A stretch of DNA of 64,000 nt from Euclidia mi (taxonomy: Eukaryota > Arthropoda > Insecta > Lepidoptera > Erebidae): positions 21,627,516 to 21,691,515 of the forward strand of contig OX123193.2 of NCBI GenBank assembly GCA_944739405.2, written 5' to 3'. The notes under the pieces are model-generated. The model was not told the DNA's origin and did no database searches. It saw nothing but the letters and a program-made list of their open reading frames with translations. Position numbers and translations under genes: made by a program. This document shows positions 54,002 through 64,000 of this stretch, piece after piece; position 1 is the first letter of the stretch; the number at the start of each line of letters is the position of its first letter.

Positions 54002-56944
54002 TTACGATGATTCAGCCAATAACCCACGTTGAATCCATTGACGAGCCTTGTTTTTAAATGTCCAGCGACTGTCTGCCGTCCTGACTTCCAGAGGGAGCTT
54101 GAACGTAGAAGGAAGAATGTACAAGGCCAGAGCTATGTTGAGGACATAGCAGTAAAAGGTTGTGGGAAGAACGAAGAGCTTTATCATGCGAAGAGCATAG
54201 ATATTGAAAGTGAGAAGTAAGATAAGCTGGAGGAGTGGGTGAGTGAAGTAGCGAGTAGAGAGTAGTGAGAGCACGCAAGCTACGGCGTTGACGAATGGGA
54301 AGCCATCTCAGTTGAGAACGATAAGTAGACACATGGTCATACTTGCGAAGATTGAAAACGAATCGAATGCAGTTATTGAGAAGCCGGTCGAGTTTGTTGA
54401 GAAGGTCTGCACTCAGGTCATAATAACACACATCACCATAATCGATGACACTCGATGGGAACACTAAAGATTGCACTAGCATAGTCTTTGTTTTGGAGGG
54501 GAGGAAATTCTTCAGACGATAGAGACATCGCAGTGTCCCAGTGACACTTTGACACACGTTAGTGACTTGCGTTCTCCAGTTAAGGGTGTTATCTATGTGT
54601 AATCCCAGGTCCTTAAAGCTTGAAGTGATCTTAATATTTAACCCATCAAAGATGATTGGAGGGTGAGCTGCAGTATCCACTCTGCACATCATGCGGTTAC
54701 CACCCACGATAATGGCTTGACATTTTGACGGGTTAACTGATAGCCCAAACTGATCAGACCAATGCTTTATGGCCACTAAGTCTTGGTTCACATCGTTGAT
54801 GGCCCGTGTTAGGTCCTCAACCCTCGCCTGAGAATACAGCTGCAGGTCGCCTGCATACAGATGATACGAACACCGAAGATTGTGAGTTAAGAGATTAATA
54901 AATAGAGAAAAAATAAGTGGAGAAAGAATGCTGCCTTGTGGGACGCCAGAGTCAAGATCAAACCAACGAGATAAGGACTCATCAATGCGAACAGACTGTT
55001 GACGCCCACGAAGATAGGATGAGAACCATTCCAAAGCTTCAGGTGCGATCGAAAGGTGGGATAGTATGGAGAGGAGGATATCGTGACTGATGGTATTAAA
55101 AGCGTTCGAGAAATCTACCAAGACCAACACAGTGACCTTGGTGTCCTCCACTCCCGCTCTAATATCGCCAGTCACTTTAAGGAGGGCTGAGGTTGTGCTG
55201 TGTCCCGATCTGAATCCCGATTGAAAAGGACTCAACAGGTCATTAATATGTACAAATCGGGTCAGCTGCTGGTGGACACAAGCCTCGAGCACTTTGGATA
55301 GGAAAGGAACAATGGATATGGGGCGAAAATGGCTAGGTAAAGTGGGGTTGGGAAACTTGGGTAGAGGACGAATATAGGCTTTACGCCATACCGAGGGGAA
55401 AACGCCAGACACGAGTGAAAAATTTAAAATATGAACAATTGGGGATAGGAGTTCATCTAAGGCTGCGATAATCATACGACGACTAATGTTGTCGCAACCC
55501 ACAGCCTTAGATTTTATGGATAGGATAACCTTTCTGACCTCACCCTCAGCGACAGGAGAAAACTTAAAAGAACTTACATTTGGCCGTGGCAAACTAGCGA
55601 CATAATTGACCGTCCGATCTTTGGTTTGGCGATCCAAGGCAGGCGTGGTGGCGAAATGCTGATTAATATCGTCCAAACCAACGACTTTTGGCAGGTCAAT
55701 CTGTCGCTGCCTGCCAATGCCTAGAGTTCCTAAAAACTTCCAGACATCCGCAGCAGAAGTTGACGAAATATTTTCGAGTATATGCGTTTGGCGTTACGTA
55801 TCATCTGGTTGCAACGGTTCCTTGCAGCCTTGAAAACGACCGAGTTGGTGTCACAGCGATCTTTTTTATATTTCCGGAAAGCTCGGTCCCTGCACCTCAT
55901 AGCCATCCGAATCCCCTCAGTCATCCATGGCGCCGGTTGGCGCTTCAGTTTGACTCGCTTAACCGGAGCATGAGCGTCGTAAAGGTCTAAGACAGCTTTG
56001 TTGAAGACTTGAAGCTTATCATCGACCGTTGTGGCTGCAACCATAGGTTGCCAGTTAATATTAGATGCGTCTTCTAACAATTTATTCCAGTCAATACGGG
56101 CAAAACTACGCAAGTGCAATACTTTAGGCTGAGGTTTGGGTGGTTTAAAGATATACGAAAGGAAAATAAGGTCGTGATGGGAGAAACCAGGAGCGGGAAA
56201 TTGACCATGGGTAGAGACAAGGGCAGGATCAGCAGTAAGGATTAAATCCAACCAGGTATCTTCCCCATTGGTGTTGTGATGTGTGGCTAAAAGGGGTAAG
56301 ATATGGAGACTGGCAGATTCTACTATGTGGGTAAGTTTACGGGACCGACAGGAATGTGGAATTAGGAGATTGGTATTAAAATCACCCATTATGATGAGAT
56401 GTGCATATTCAGACCCTATAGATTCCAGCACCGATTCGATACCGGAGAAGTAATCAGCGGATGGCGGACAGTATACAACACCAAGAACAGCTTTCGCACC
56501 CTTGACACAAACCTCAATAAATAAGAACTCAGCAGCAGAGGCGGAACTAGAGGAAGACGAAGCAATGATCTTATAGGGGAACTCACTGCGAAGGTATATA
56601 GCAACACTCCCTCCCCTCTTATCAGGTCGGTCATTCCGGATAAGCACGAAACCCGGAAGAGGGTATGTTGTAGAAAGTATGTGAGATTTGAGCCATGTCT
56701 CGGAAATCAGGACGGCATGGACATTTACATTAGAAAATGCTTCGTGTAAGTCACTAAAGTGACTTGACACACTCTGAGCATTTAAGTGACACACATTTAA
56801 TAGCCGGTTCTGTTGTAATTTGAATTTATCACGCACGAATTCGCCAAGTGTAATATCTGGCACTAAGCAGAAACTATCATTCGAACCCGATTCAATTGAG
56901 TCATTAGCGGAGTGAAAGGATGCATCATCATCATCAGATAACAT
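54002..56944 (-). pseudogene. LINE5 ORF2: endonuclease and RT, two frameshifts, YAGD
   Basis: ATG at 56944 gives MLSDDDDASFHSAN, then NVCHLNAQSVSSHFSDL, LIIMGDFNTNLL, WLDLILTADPAL and FSHHDLIFLSY (APE endonuclease). It continues with FRPISIVPFLSKVLEAC, DFSNAFNTISHDIL, GVPQGSILSPLIFS and CSYHLYAGDLQLYSQ (RT). The catalytic YADD is YAGD (GGC for GAC), which should inactivate the polymerase. A frameshift lies near 55785 (after QMIRNAKR) and another near 54090-54100, shortly before the end at 54002. About 980 codons in all. Confidence 0.88.
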
Positions 56945-57046
56945 TATAATATAAGTAATAATAACATAAATAAAACAATAAATAATATAATATAACAAAT
57001 AAAATATGTATAAATAAATATCAAAATACGCAATATACACTATCAA

Positions 57047-57595
57047 AGTACCAACCCGTGCTAGGCTTGTTTACTTCTGCACTACCCGCCAGTGTACACT
57101 TAACATTTTATGATTATAATAATAATAGTCAAAACTAAAAGATAACAAAATGTAAAGGAACATCATTTGAAAAAAAAAATACATCTTTGGAATCTATGCC
57201 TATCCAGCGGAGAAACTAAACGTATCATCCTATTTTCTATGTATTTGACAAACGTCTAATGTCAATTTGACAAGTGCCAATTCAGTCTTTGACGGGAAAA
57301 TAATAACATTTATAAAGCATTGGAAATTCTAACAGTGATCTGTGATCCTAACCAAGAAAGCCGAAACTTAATAAAAAAATGTGTAAATTGTAAATTAATA
57401 TAAGGCTAACAAAATTAATAGTTATACGGTACATACCTATCTAATATTCAATAAGAAAATATGACTGATGTTGGTAATTAGATATAACAAAGTACTGAGT
57501 CATAAATAGTGCAATACGTGTGAACTATGTATAATGTACTTACTAACAGACATGAACAATTGGGAATCAAACCTATATCGCATTGAGAGCTTCAG
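57047..57595 (-). other. LINE5 ORF1-ORF2 spacer
   Basis: About 550-650 bp between ORF1 and ORF2 without coding potential. It includes the GTGTACACTGGCGGGTAGTG block that also occurs at about 13787 in LINE2. Confidence 0.65.
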
Positions 57596-58104
57596 TTAGT
57601 TTCGCCGAGACCCGCTGTTAAAAGATTTTGCTGTCCCGGAACTACCAGTGCTACCAGTGGCTTGCGCCTCGCTCCCAGGCACCTTTGGATACTTCGCTAT
57701 TAGAGTATTTAGTTCATCCGCTGAAGTTATCTTGCATCGATGACCATCTGGAGCCTTTATAACTATGACGCCGTCCTGTGTCCAGCACGACCGCATCCCA
57801 AAGTGGAGACGAGCCTTGGCAAACGTTGTCTGACGGACTTTTGTCAAAAACTCTTTGACTGAGATTTGAGAGCCTTTAAGTCCCGTCTTGGCCTTCCATG
57901 CTTTTTTTTCCATGCTTTGCGACTTTTGCTCGTAGCTGCAGAACCGGACGAGAATGGGACGATGACGATCATTGGTAGAATTACCAAGCCGGTGCGCTGA
58001 CTTTATTGAAGATGCTGTCATATCCTTCAAGCCTAGTTTTTTGTTAAGGATATCCACTATGATGTTGACGCAGTTCTCCTCCTTAACCTCAGCAATACCA
58101 GAGA
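57596..58104 (-). pseudogene. LINE5 ORF1, N-terminally truncated
   Basis: Carries LGLKDMTASSIKSAHRLGNS, HRPILVRF, ISVKEFLTKVRQTTF and FGMRSCWTQDGVIVIK, aligning with residues ~75-195 of the LINE2 ORF1 protein. The remaining frame is open to a normal stop. It starts at the LINE truncation point, so the first ~75 residues are missing. Confidence 0.82.
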
Positions 58105-58507
58105 TATTTAGCACCAACCCAATTTACTGAATGTATACCACAGGTATATAATGAATCTCATTGATACAACTTGATCCACAGTATATTATTCTATCCTATA
58201 TTACAATCTATAATATCTCACAAACGATCAAACTACCCACCATATCAATAAGATAATGATTACACCATCTTACATTGTTTCCTAGATGATCAAACAAAAG
58301 AACAAGCAACACAGAATATTGAAACACAGTGGCAGTTAAATAGTCAGAACCATATCGTACCTGAGCAGTCGTCGAAGGAGAATAGAACGAGCTAGCTGAG
58401 CCTGTCGACTTATATAGCCAGCTTACACCTTATTTACACGTTTGACAGTTTAACTGTCAAACGTCATGTCAGTGTCATTTAACTGCCACTATCCTCTTAC
58501 ATATTAT

Positions 58508-60539
58508 CAGAGAGGTTGGACTAGTAATAGAGACCGCATTAAAATAGCAACCTTACCCAATATATGCACTTCACTCTGACTTATGATTTTTTTCTCATGT
58601 AAGAGAAAGATAAATACACAAATGTCATTTCGAATCTTCGAACATTCTTTGAAATTGTCGTAAATATTAACTAGACTAGTGATGTGCTTACTCAAAATTA
58701 ATTTCGATAAAATATCAATAATGTTTGCAATAAATCCTTAGATTTGGTTTACTCAGAATGAATATCAATTGAATGTTGATAAATCCTCACATAAAGTAAA
58801 ATATGTGAATAAATACAGCTTATATTTAAACACTAGTAAATAAGTTACGATAAAAAAAATATTTTTAAATTACCTTTTTAAGGTGACTAAAGCAGTTCAT
58901 ATACCTACATAATATCAGTAATAATCCCTACCTATATGCAATGATAGGGTCAATGATGAGATCATTACCACGTAATGGTTTTCGAATACAAAACCACGTT
59001 ACGTATTTCAGACTTTTGGAAGTTATATGCTTATTATTTAGCAAATTATCACGATCGTCAAGTGTTTGTCTAAAATATTCCAAACTAAATAAGGCCTTCT
59101 GAAATTGAAGGGAGGCACGATCCCAGTATGCTCGGTTACATAATTATATTAAATCACCAATCGAGAGCAGGCTGCAGTAATAAGTGAGTTAACTAATACG
59201 TAGATTAGAAATAAAATTTAACTTCAGGGTCAATTTAAAATAAAATATTTCACACATAATGAATCACATTTATTTAATGTAAAATAGAAAAAGTCTCTGA
59301 CAATGTCATTGGCTTAGTTAGGAAAAAAACTCAAATCTTTACAAAATCATATTATATATACAGGACAAATTAATTACACACTTATAGATACGCCTAGGTC
59401 TAAAATAAGTGAGAAATAAAATAATTTAAAAGAATTAAACCAGGAGCCCGCATGGTGAGTAAGAAAGAAAATAAAATTGTGTGCGTACTTCTAACTGGCA
59501 CCGAACTCAAAAAGTGTTGTTTTTAAAAATATTAGTTTTTCTGCTGCCTAGTGCGAGCATCTTTAGATGTTGGTAAAGGTTCTTGGCGATTAGTCCATTT
59601 ACTGACACAACTATCGGCACAATGATCGCCGAGTTCACATCCCACATATCGACAATCTCATGAGCTGGGATCAAATATTTGATCTCCTTCTCTTTTTCGG
59701 CTTTTACGAGATTGCTGTCATGCGATGAGGTAATAACGTCTATCAATGCTAATTGCTCTGCTCGGTCGATCACTACAATATCAAGCTTATTGGCTACAAT
59801 AAACCTGTCTGTAATGATAGACCTTTCCGAGGACAACAACGTACGACCATTTTTTCGAGAACTGAGAACAAATATTTTAAGGGTTCACAGCAGTCTACTT
59901 GTCATTTGCATGACGACAGGTTTATCATGGTTACGATTATATAATCATGATAATGACTGACACGATAAGCATCATGGTAATTTATCGTTTTTTGGCAATC
60001 TGTCGCCACTGCAAAAAAGTAGTCAATGACTACTCAGTACTTAGTACAGTTAATAGTATCGTCCTACATGTGAAGTCTTGCATTTAATTACACAAGCTTT
60101 AAACTTAGTTGTTAGCAGCAGATGGTTTTATTTGAACTTTTATAAACACGAAAGTTTGTGATGATCGATGAAAATACTTTTCTTGAGATATATAATTATA
60201 TTCAAGTATACTTATTTTTCAAAGAAATATTGCAGTATAGCTTCTACATCACAATAGTGCAAAGGCTACCTTTTTTTTGCAATAACTGTCACCCACATCG
60301 GCGAATACGTGGGCCGAAGCTAGTCTGTAAAATAAAAGTATCGATAAAGTTATAACGTCACTATGTTTATGCGTCACATTTTTATACGAATAAATCAAAA
60401 TGTCTATGAACGAAGTATCAAAGTTTCAAATGAAGTTCTATTAAATTTTGACGGGTAATGGGCACCACACAGGAGCCCAGTCCCAGACCTTTGAGTGATG
60501 GGATTCCTCCGTCTATTTACATAATATATATAGTCTAAG
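58508..60539. mobile_element. 2.03-kb insert with 8-bp duplication, unclassified
   Basis: CATATTAT lies on both sides (58500-58507, 60540-60547) and the LTR is contiguous across it in the other copy. The left end is CAGAGAGGTTGGACTAGT; the right end on the other strand is CTTAGACTATATATATT, only weakly similar. The CAGAG start and the 8-bp duplication suggest hAT, but no hAT transposase is seen. An endonuclease-like fragment at 59507-59839 (- strand) and a block at 60460-60520 (GGAGCCCAGTCCCAGACC) look like LINE-related or other repeats, so it may be composite. Confidence 0.65.
59507..59839 (-). pseudogene. Retroelement endonuclease-like C-terminal fragment
   Basis: The frame includes TDRFIVANKLDIVVIDRAEQ, ALIDVITSSHDSNLVKAEKE, KEIKYLIPAHEIVDMWDVN and SAIIVPIVVSVNGLIAKNLY. 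This pattern (a PDI...D...DV-x-P-D-N-x-K.E..KY) is one I associate with a restriction-like endonuclease-type C-terminal domain of some LINE polymerases. A usual Pro before the first Asp is Leu here. Nothing upstream of it is recognisable, so it is a fragment. Confidence 0.5.
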
Positions 60540-60613
60540 CATATTATGTATAAATACTTGGATATCAGTAATTTCAGCCAACAGCCTAAATAACATTACA
60601 TATCTCTCAAGTG

Positions 60614-61420
60614 CTTAGTGCCAGCTGGAGGGAGTCTACCATGCATACTTATTTTCCAGACATTAAGAATGGTTTAAATGGTGTGATGAGAATCATGTAA
60701 ATAGTAAGAAGCCCGATCTTCGGCAGATTGCTAAGTTTTTAGCGCATTTACATTTACAGGAGAAGCTTACCTAGAGCACAATTTTGGTTCATAAATCTGC
60801 TATTCTTACATTTTGTCAAGTCAAGCAAGATCAAGGTACAGCCATAGCACAGCCAGTGAAGCCAAGACCACCAGTATGGGATGGGCAGATTGTATTTGAT
60901 TGGTGAGCGCATTCTAACTATAACAATACCTTTTTTGAAGTATCTCGTAGGACTGCAGCAATTTTACTGTTAGCTTCTGGCAGAAGAGTGCCTGATCTAA
61001 CCTTGCTAAGAATTTCAGAATCCCATATAAGCCCTTCAGAAGACGAAATACGGTCTACGGTCGGGTTATGGTTCTAAGACGGATTCGGCAAGTCATAAAC
61101 AATCTGGTTGGCGATTACTAAAACATCCCGATCAGCAGGTATGTCCAGGAAGATGGATTAACCGCCTTTTGCCCTCTCTCAGGAAAGAAGAGATACGGAA
61201 GGGGCGTGGTTTTCCAGTGACTGTTATAAACCACCTGTTTATAACATTCATTGGAAAACCACGTCCGGCATCTAGAACTGTAATTAGTGGTTGGGTAAGA
61301 ACAGTTTTAAAGAATTCTGGGGTGACTGCCTCCCCAGGTTCTTTTAGATCTGCAGTAGCCTCAGCAAGCTGGGTGGAAAATCACCCGATGGATGAAATTT
61401 TGTCAACAGCAAATTGGTAA
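60614..61420 (+). pseudogene. DIRS tyrosine recombinase
   Basis: Frames read SWREST, CDENHVNSKKPDLRQIAKFL, AHLHLQEKL then a TAG, ILVHKSAILTFCQVKQDQG, PPVWDGQIVFDW, RRTAAILLLASGRRVPDLTL and LRISESHISPSEDE. A last uninterrupted part (61169-61420) has PASRTVISGWVRTVLKNSGV, GSFRSAVASASWVENHP and DEILSTANW. The order fits the DIRS/Ngaro recombinase, which integrates circular cDNA; the Arg in GSFRSA is in the place of the catalytic HxxR. Stops and frame changes near 60735-60900 make it inactive. Confidence 0.75.
61204..61257. repeat. 27-bp-arm hairpin inside the recombinase
   Basis: 61204-61230 pairs with 61231+5 to 61257-62 at about 25 of 27 positions (CGTGGTTTTCCAGTGACTG arm). It may be a template-switch lesion within the coding region. 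Confidence 0.6.
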
Positions 61421-61749
61421 AGTAAGAAAATATTTATGAAATTTTATTGTAAAGAAATTAGTTCAAATGATTCGCGAAGCCTCAGTTATTATTTAATAAC
61501 TTCAAAACCTGAGTAACCCGTTACACAATAATTGTTTATTTGACAATAATGTTCTTTCCTTTCTTTGTGTTGATTATCTTACTATTAGAAGTTTGAATTG
61601 AGTTTAAATGATTTCTACTCTTAGTAAATTCATTGTAATGAGCATCCAATGTATTTTATTTATTTCAGTAATTCAAAATAATTTAACCTATTATTTTCTT
61701 TCACATAGCGTTTTGTGTTTGTCACCAGCAGATATCAAACAAGTCTTTA

Positions 61750-61845
61750 ATCGACGCTTTGTGTTTTCAAGTAAACACATAATATGAAATTTTGAATTAC
61801 AACAAAATTGTTATTATGTGTTGAAATAAAAACACAAAGCGTCGC
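61750..61845. repeat. DIRS internal complementary region
   Basis: AATCGACGCTTTGTGTTTTC (61749 on) is the complement of the outer tip of the left terminal repeat. TATTATGTGTTGAAATAAAA (about 61812 on) corresponds to the outer tip of the right one. Placing both tips side by side is the arrangement used to form the DIRS circle junction. Confidence 0.75.
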
Positions 61846-61866
61846 AGGAATATCTTCCTGGTGAAG

Positions 61867-62042
61867 ACTCTATGAGGATAATTCAAATTCAAAAGAGTTC
61901 TACGATTTACGTCGTAACTTTGAAATTTGTAAACTGGCCAGTGACAACAGGTATAGTACCAACAAAGCAGGATGAATTGGTAAGCAAAAAACCTTTTTCA
62001 CGAAACCTTCAATCGACGCTGTATGCATTTTTTTCAACACAT
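61867..62042 (-). repeat. DIRS right inverted terminal repeat
   Basis: Inverted copy of 37240-37419 (CTATGAGGATAATTCAAATT ... CTTCAATCGACGCTG). Followed at once by CAGAGAGGTTGGACTAG, also found at 58508. Confidence 0.83.
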
Positions 62043-63505
62043 CAGAGAGGTTGGACTAGGTTTAGACTAGAGAGAACATGCCCTATAAATTTCCTTATAC
62101 CGAACGTGCAACATGTAATGTCAGTTGGTCTTAGTTGGTTAATCATAACGTCAAATTACGCGTCTCATTTAAAGAAGCATAGACTCTTTACATACTCATA
62201 TCTTTGACTATATTCTCTAAATAGCCGTGCTATGATCTGTCATCAGTGTAAAATTTGTTGGACGTTTGTGTTTACATTTTTAATAACTTTTTTGCATTTC
62301 AATAGTAAGTAAGCTTATAATAATTAAATAGTGTACTCATTAATTAATACACATCGTGTATGTGATATCGGGATGTGGATTCCGCTATTCTCGGAACGGA
62401 AATAACAGGAGAAACTTTATCTTCTAGCAGTGAGTCGGAATTTTCCAACAAATTTATTTACTTTTCTCGTATTAATGCTATAATGAGTGTTAAGTTTACA
62501 CAATAGCATTGTATTGCAAATCAAAGTAACAGCTTGCATACGTATGTGTTATGAGTTTAACTCACAAATTGTTATTTTGTACATTTATTGATTTAATAGT
62601 CTTAGTGATGGGATTTGACAGTGAAAGGAGATATCGATGTTTTTTGAATGAGGGATAAATACGAAACTAACTATCGGACATAAATGTGAACTATCGCTGG
62701 AAGCGACAGCGGGTAGCCGCGGTTGCTAAGTTGGCAATAAACAAAGACGTCCAGCGGTCTAATTTTCTATCGCGCGTTTGATAGTAAGCGCAGTTTAATG
62801 TACATAATTTACATAGATACCTACCTTAAAAGTAGCGTCTATTAACCTAAAGCCAAGTGTTCCAGTGTACGCGCGTGTGTGTAGGCTTACATTTTTGCAT
62901 CTATAAAATAGTAGATGGATTAGGGATGTGAGTAGCATTTTTAATTATTAAGAAGGTGTTTTTTATTACAGGTTGCCTATTAATGACGTCACAAGAAAAC
63001 TTTGGATAAGGAAATGCCGTTGGACGTCCTAGTTTGATTTAGCAGAAGTACCATCGTATTTGTTTACGTCATTTTGGGAAAGACTGTTTTTTAAAGACAG
63101 AAAACACCTGGCGTCGTTTAAAACCGAAAGCTGTGCCTACATTACATTTATGCCCGGACATTGCACACCCGGTAGAATTATTTATTCATAGCTAAACAAA
63201 AAGTGTGTAATTTGCGATTTTAATTAATCTACCTACTTCTATATTATTTATCATATTAGTGCTATCCTGACTGATCAAAGACGTCTTGCCTTGTAGTCCG
63301 CTACATAATATTCTACCATAAAATATAATATTCTTTCACATTCACACAACATTATCTGGTCCCAAACAAAGCATATCTTGTACTACGGGTACTAGACAAT
63401 CGATAAAACAGCATAATTATATACTTTTCTGTAAATATATTACATATTATACATAGTACCATCCAGACCAAGACAAACATCCATATTCATACACACAAAT
63501 GTTTC
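62043..63505. other. No gene seen
   Basis: Right flank of the DIRS element. The first 17 bp repeat the start of the 58508 insert. The rest is unassigned; around 62700-62780 and 62860-62880 GC is a little higher but frames are short. Confidence 0.4.
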
Positions 63506-63509
63506 GTGT

Positions 63510-63615
63510 ATTCCCGTTCGTCCCCTTGACTTCGTCCCCCGAGGGGGACGAACGGGAATTCGTTATTTATTTTCCCGATGGTCCTCTAATTTTTTTGGGA
63601 GGGACGAACGGGAAT
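63510..63615. repeat. Repeated motif ATTCCCGTTCGTCCC in hairpin form
   Basis: 63510-63525 pairs exactly with 63544-63559 around an 18-nt loop, and the right arm occurs again at 63601-63615. The motif is GC-rich in AT-rich DNA and could be the terminal repeat of a small element. Confidence 0.75.
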
Positions 63616-63729
63616 AATTTTTCATTCTTTTTTTAGTTCTATTGCTCCCACCAAACAATTAAAACCACCTGTTTTAATTGGTAGAAAAAAAAACAAATTT
63701 GAAATAAAAATCAGTCATTTATTAAGGAA

Positions 63730-64000
63730 TGTAGATCACAGTAAAAATCACGGAATCAACTAATTCTTAATAATCCTAATTATTACAAAGTCACATTTGC
63801 TTAATTTGCTTGCACAATTTAAAAATCTAAATAAAACAAAAACAACATTATACAAAATCAAAGTGAAAAATATGAACACGAAACATCCTAAAGAGTAACA
63901 ACTATAAAAAATATAGATCACAGTAAAAATCACAGAATCAACTAATTCATAAATAGTCCTAATTCTTACAAAGTAACATTTGCTTAATTTGCTTGCACAA
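63730..64000 (+). repeat. 182-bp tandem repeat, running off the window
   Basis: The block starting TAGATCACAGTAAAAATCAC at 63732 recurs at 63914, and similarity continues to the last base (GCTTAATTTGCTTGCACAA). About one and a half units are visible; it may be the edge of a satellite array. Confidence 0.8.

Larger units (their letters stand above)
53675..58104 (-). mobile_element. LINE5: CR1-type LINE, 5'-truncated in ORF1
   Basis: Same family as LINE2. The 3' end (53675 side) has TTTATTTAATTATTAA and the GACTTAATGCCTTAGGCATT ... CTAACAGTCTACCTTAGGG block. TATTTA flanks both ends (53669-53674 and 58105-58110). It interrupts the upstream LTR, and the flanking LTR pieces are contiguous in the other copy. 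It gives the uninterrupted reference for the layout of LINE2. Confidence 0.87.
39433..60609 (-). mobile_element. LTR retroelement with non-coding interior, 21.2 kb with nested inserts
   Basis: Two direct LTRs (39433-40418 and 52015-60609, each containing inserts) bound the element. In - orientation an LTR starts TGAGAGATATGTAA and ends TTCTGACA (TG...CA). AGTG flanks both ends (39429-39432, 60610-60613). The bases after the upstream LTR (TCAGAAGTGGGATA) suit a primer binding site. Near the 3' LTR, GGACGAAGTAATTG could be the last codons of pol. LTR lengths without inserts are 780 and 782 bp. In the first 137 bp I count about 8 differences. A 4-bp duplication fits Ty3-type elements, but no gag or pol domain confirms this. 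Confidence 0.75.
52015..60609 (-). repeat. Upstream (5') LTR, broken into four pieces
   Basis: LTR sequence is 52015-52151, 53489-53674, 58111-58507 and 60548-60609, 782 bp in total. It matches the 780-bp copy at 39433-40418 piece by piece. The three interruptions are a Helitron-like repeat holding an RTE-type LINE, a CR1-type LINE and a 2-kb insert. The TATA-like site (around 58408-58416) and the palindrome (58438-58464) are retained. Confidence 0.8.
37240..62042 (+). mobile_element. DIRS-type retroelement, halves separated by a 21-kb LTR element
   Basis: Inverted terminal repeats (37240-37419 and 61867-62042), Gag, RT C-terminus with RNase H, and a tyrosine recombinase C-terminus occur in the correct order. 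An internal complementary region at 61750-61845 matches the outer tips of both terminal repeats, the hallmark of DIRS. The recombinase coding region is cut at 39432 and resumes at 60610, with AGTG repeated at the cut. No target duplication of the DIRS itself is expected or seen. The reverse transcriptase palm is deleted. Confidence 0.8.

Noticed and set aside
59679..59960. + strand ORFs opposite the endonuclease-like fragment
   Set aside because: They are antisense shadows of the recognisable - strand frame.
1..64000. A novel host defence or metabolic system
   Set aside because: No cluster of non-transposon genes is visible; nearly all recognisable coding sequence belongs to mobile elements.

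Overview
The window looks like nuclear DNA of a moth or butterfly (Lepidoptera). It is AT-rich, has no bacterial-style operons, and is filled with element families typical of that order: CR1-type LINEs with microsatellite tails, RTE-type LINE tails, tRNA-derived SINEs with A and B boxes, short Helitron-like repeats, a mariner, a BEL/Pao element and a DIRS element. I could not recognise a single host protein-coding exon. The species assignment is inference from these families; no search was run.

Layout. 1-11 kb: mostly unassigned AT-rich DNA with a 155-bp hairpin MITE (847-1001), SINEs (8066-8381, 9466-9745), LINE tails and several perfect palindromes. 11.17-12.45 kb: a 5'-truncated LINE with one in-frame stop. 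About 12.46-29.83 kb: one CR1-type LINE (called LINE2 here, + strand) broken open twice. A 6.9-kb BEL/Pao element (13862-20794, - strand) sits between its ORF1 and ORF2 and itself carries a 1.17-kb inverted-repeat DNA transposon (15514-16681). A second LINE (LINE4, 23793-29553, - strand) sits in its 3' UTR and itself carries an apparently intact mariner (26457-27751). 29.8-37.2 kb: unassigned DNA, Helitron pieces, a SINE with an 8-bp target duplication, and a long inverted repeat.

37.24-62.04 kb: a second nest. The outer layer is a DIRS-type (tyrosine recombinase) element. Its halves (gag/RNase H at 37.7-39.4 kb, recombinase at 60.6-61.4 kb) are pushed 21 kb apart by an LTR element (39433-60609, - strand, 4-bp duplication AGTG). 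That element's own LTRs hold a Helitron-like insert (40147-40352), another Helitron-like insert that holds an RTE-type LINE (52152-53488), a CR1-type LINE (53675-58104) and a 2-kb insert with an 8-bp duplication (58508-60539). Subtracting the inserts gives LTR lengths of 780 and 782 bp, which supports the reconstruction. A further LINE (40464-41837) lies just inside the 3' LTR. The rest of the LTR interior (about 41.9-51.7 kb) shows no gag or pol; it holds a minisatellite, a pair of 97-bp repeats, a six-unit ~315-bp array and a pipsqueak-type HTH fragment. 62.04-64 kb: unassigned DNA, a motif repeated in hairpin form, and the start of a 182-bp tandem repeat.

The genes here do not cooperate as a host system; they are selfish elements layered on one another. 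The only element that looks capable of activity is the mariner. LINE4 is nearly intact, with one stop in ORF1 and the mariner in ORF2. BEL, DIRS and the CR1-type LINEs carry clear lesions, including substitutions of catalytic aspartates. I found no undescribed biological system beyond this architecture and a few unclassified elements.
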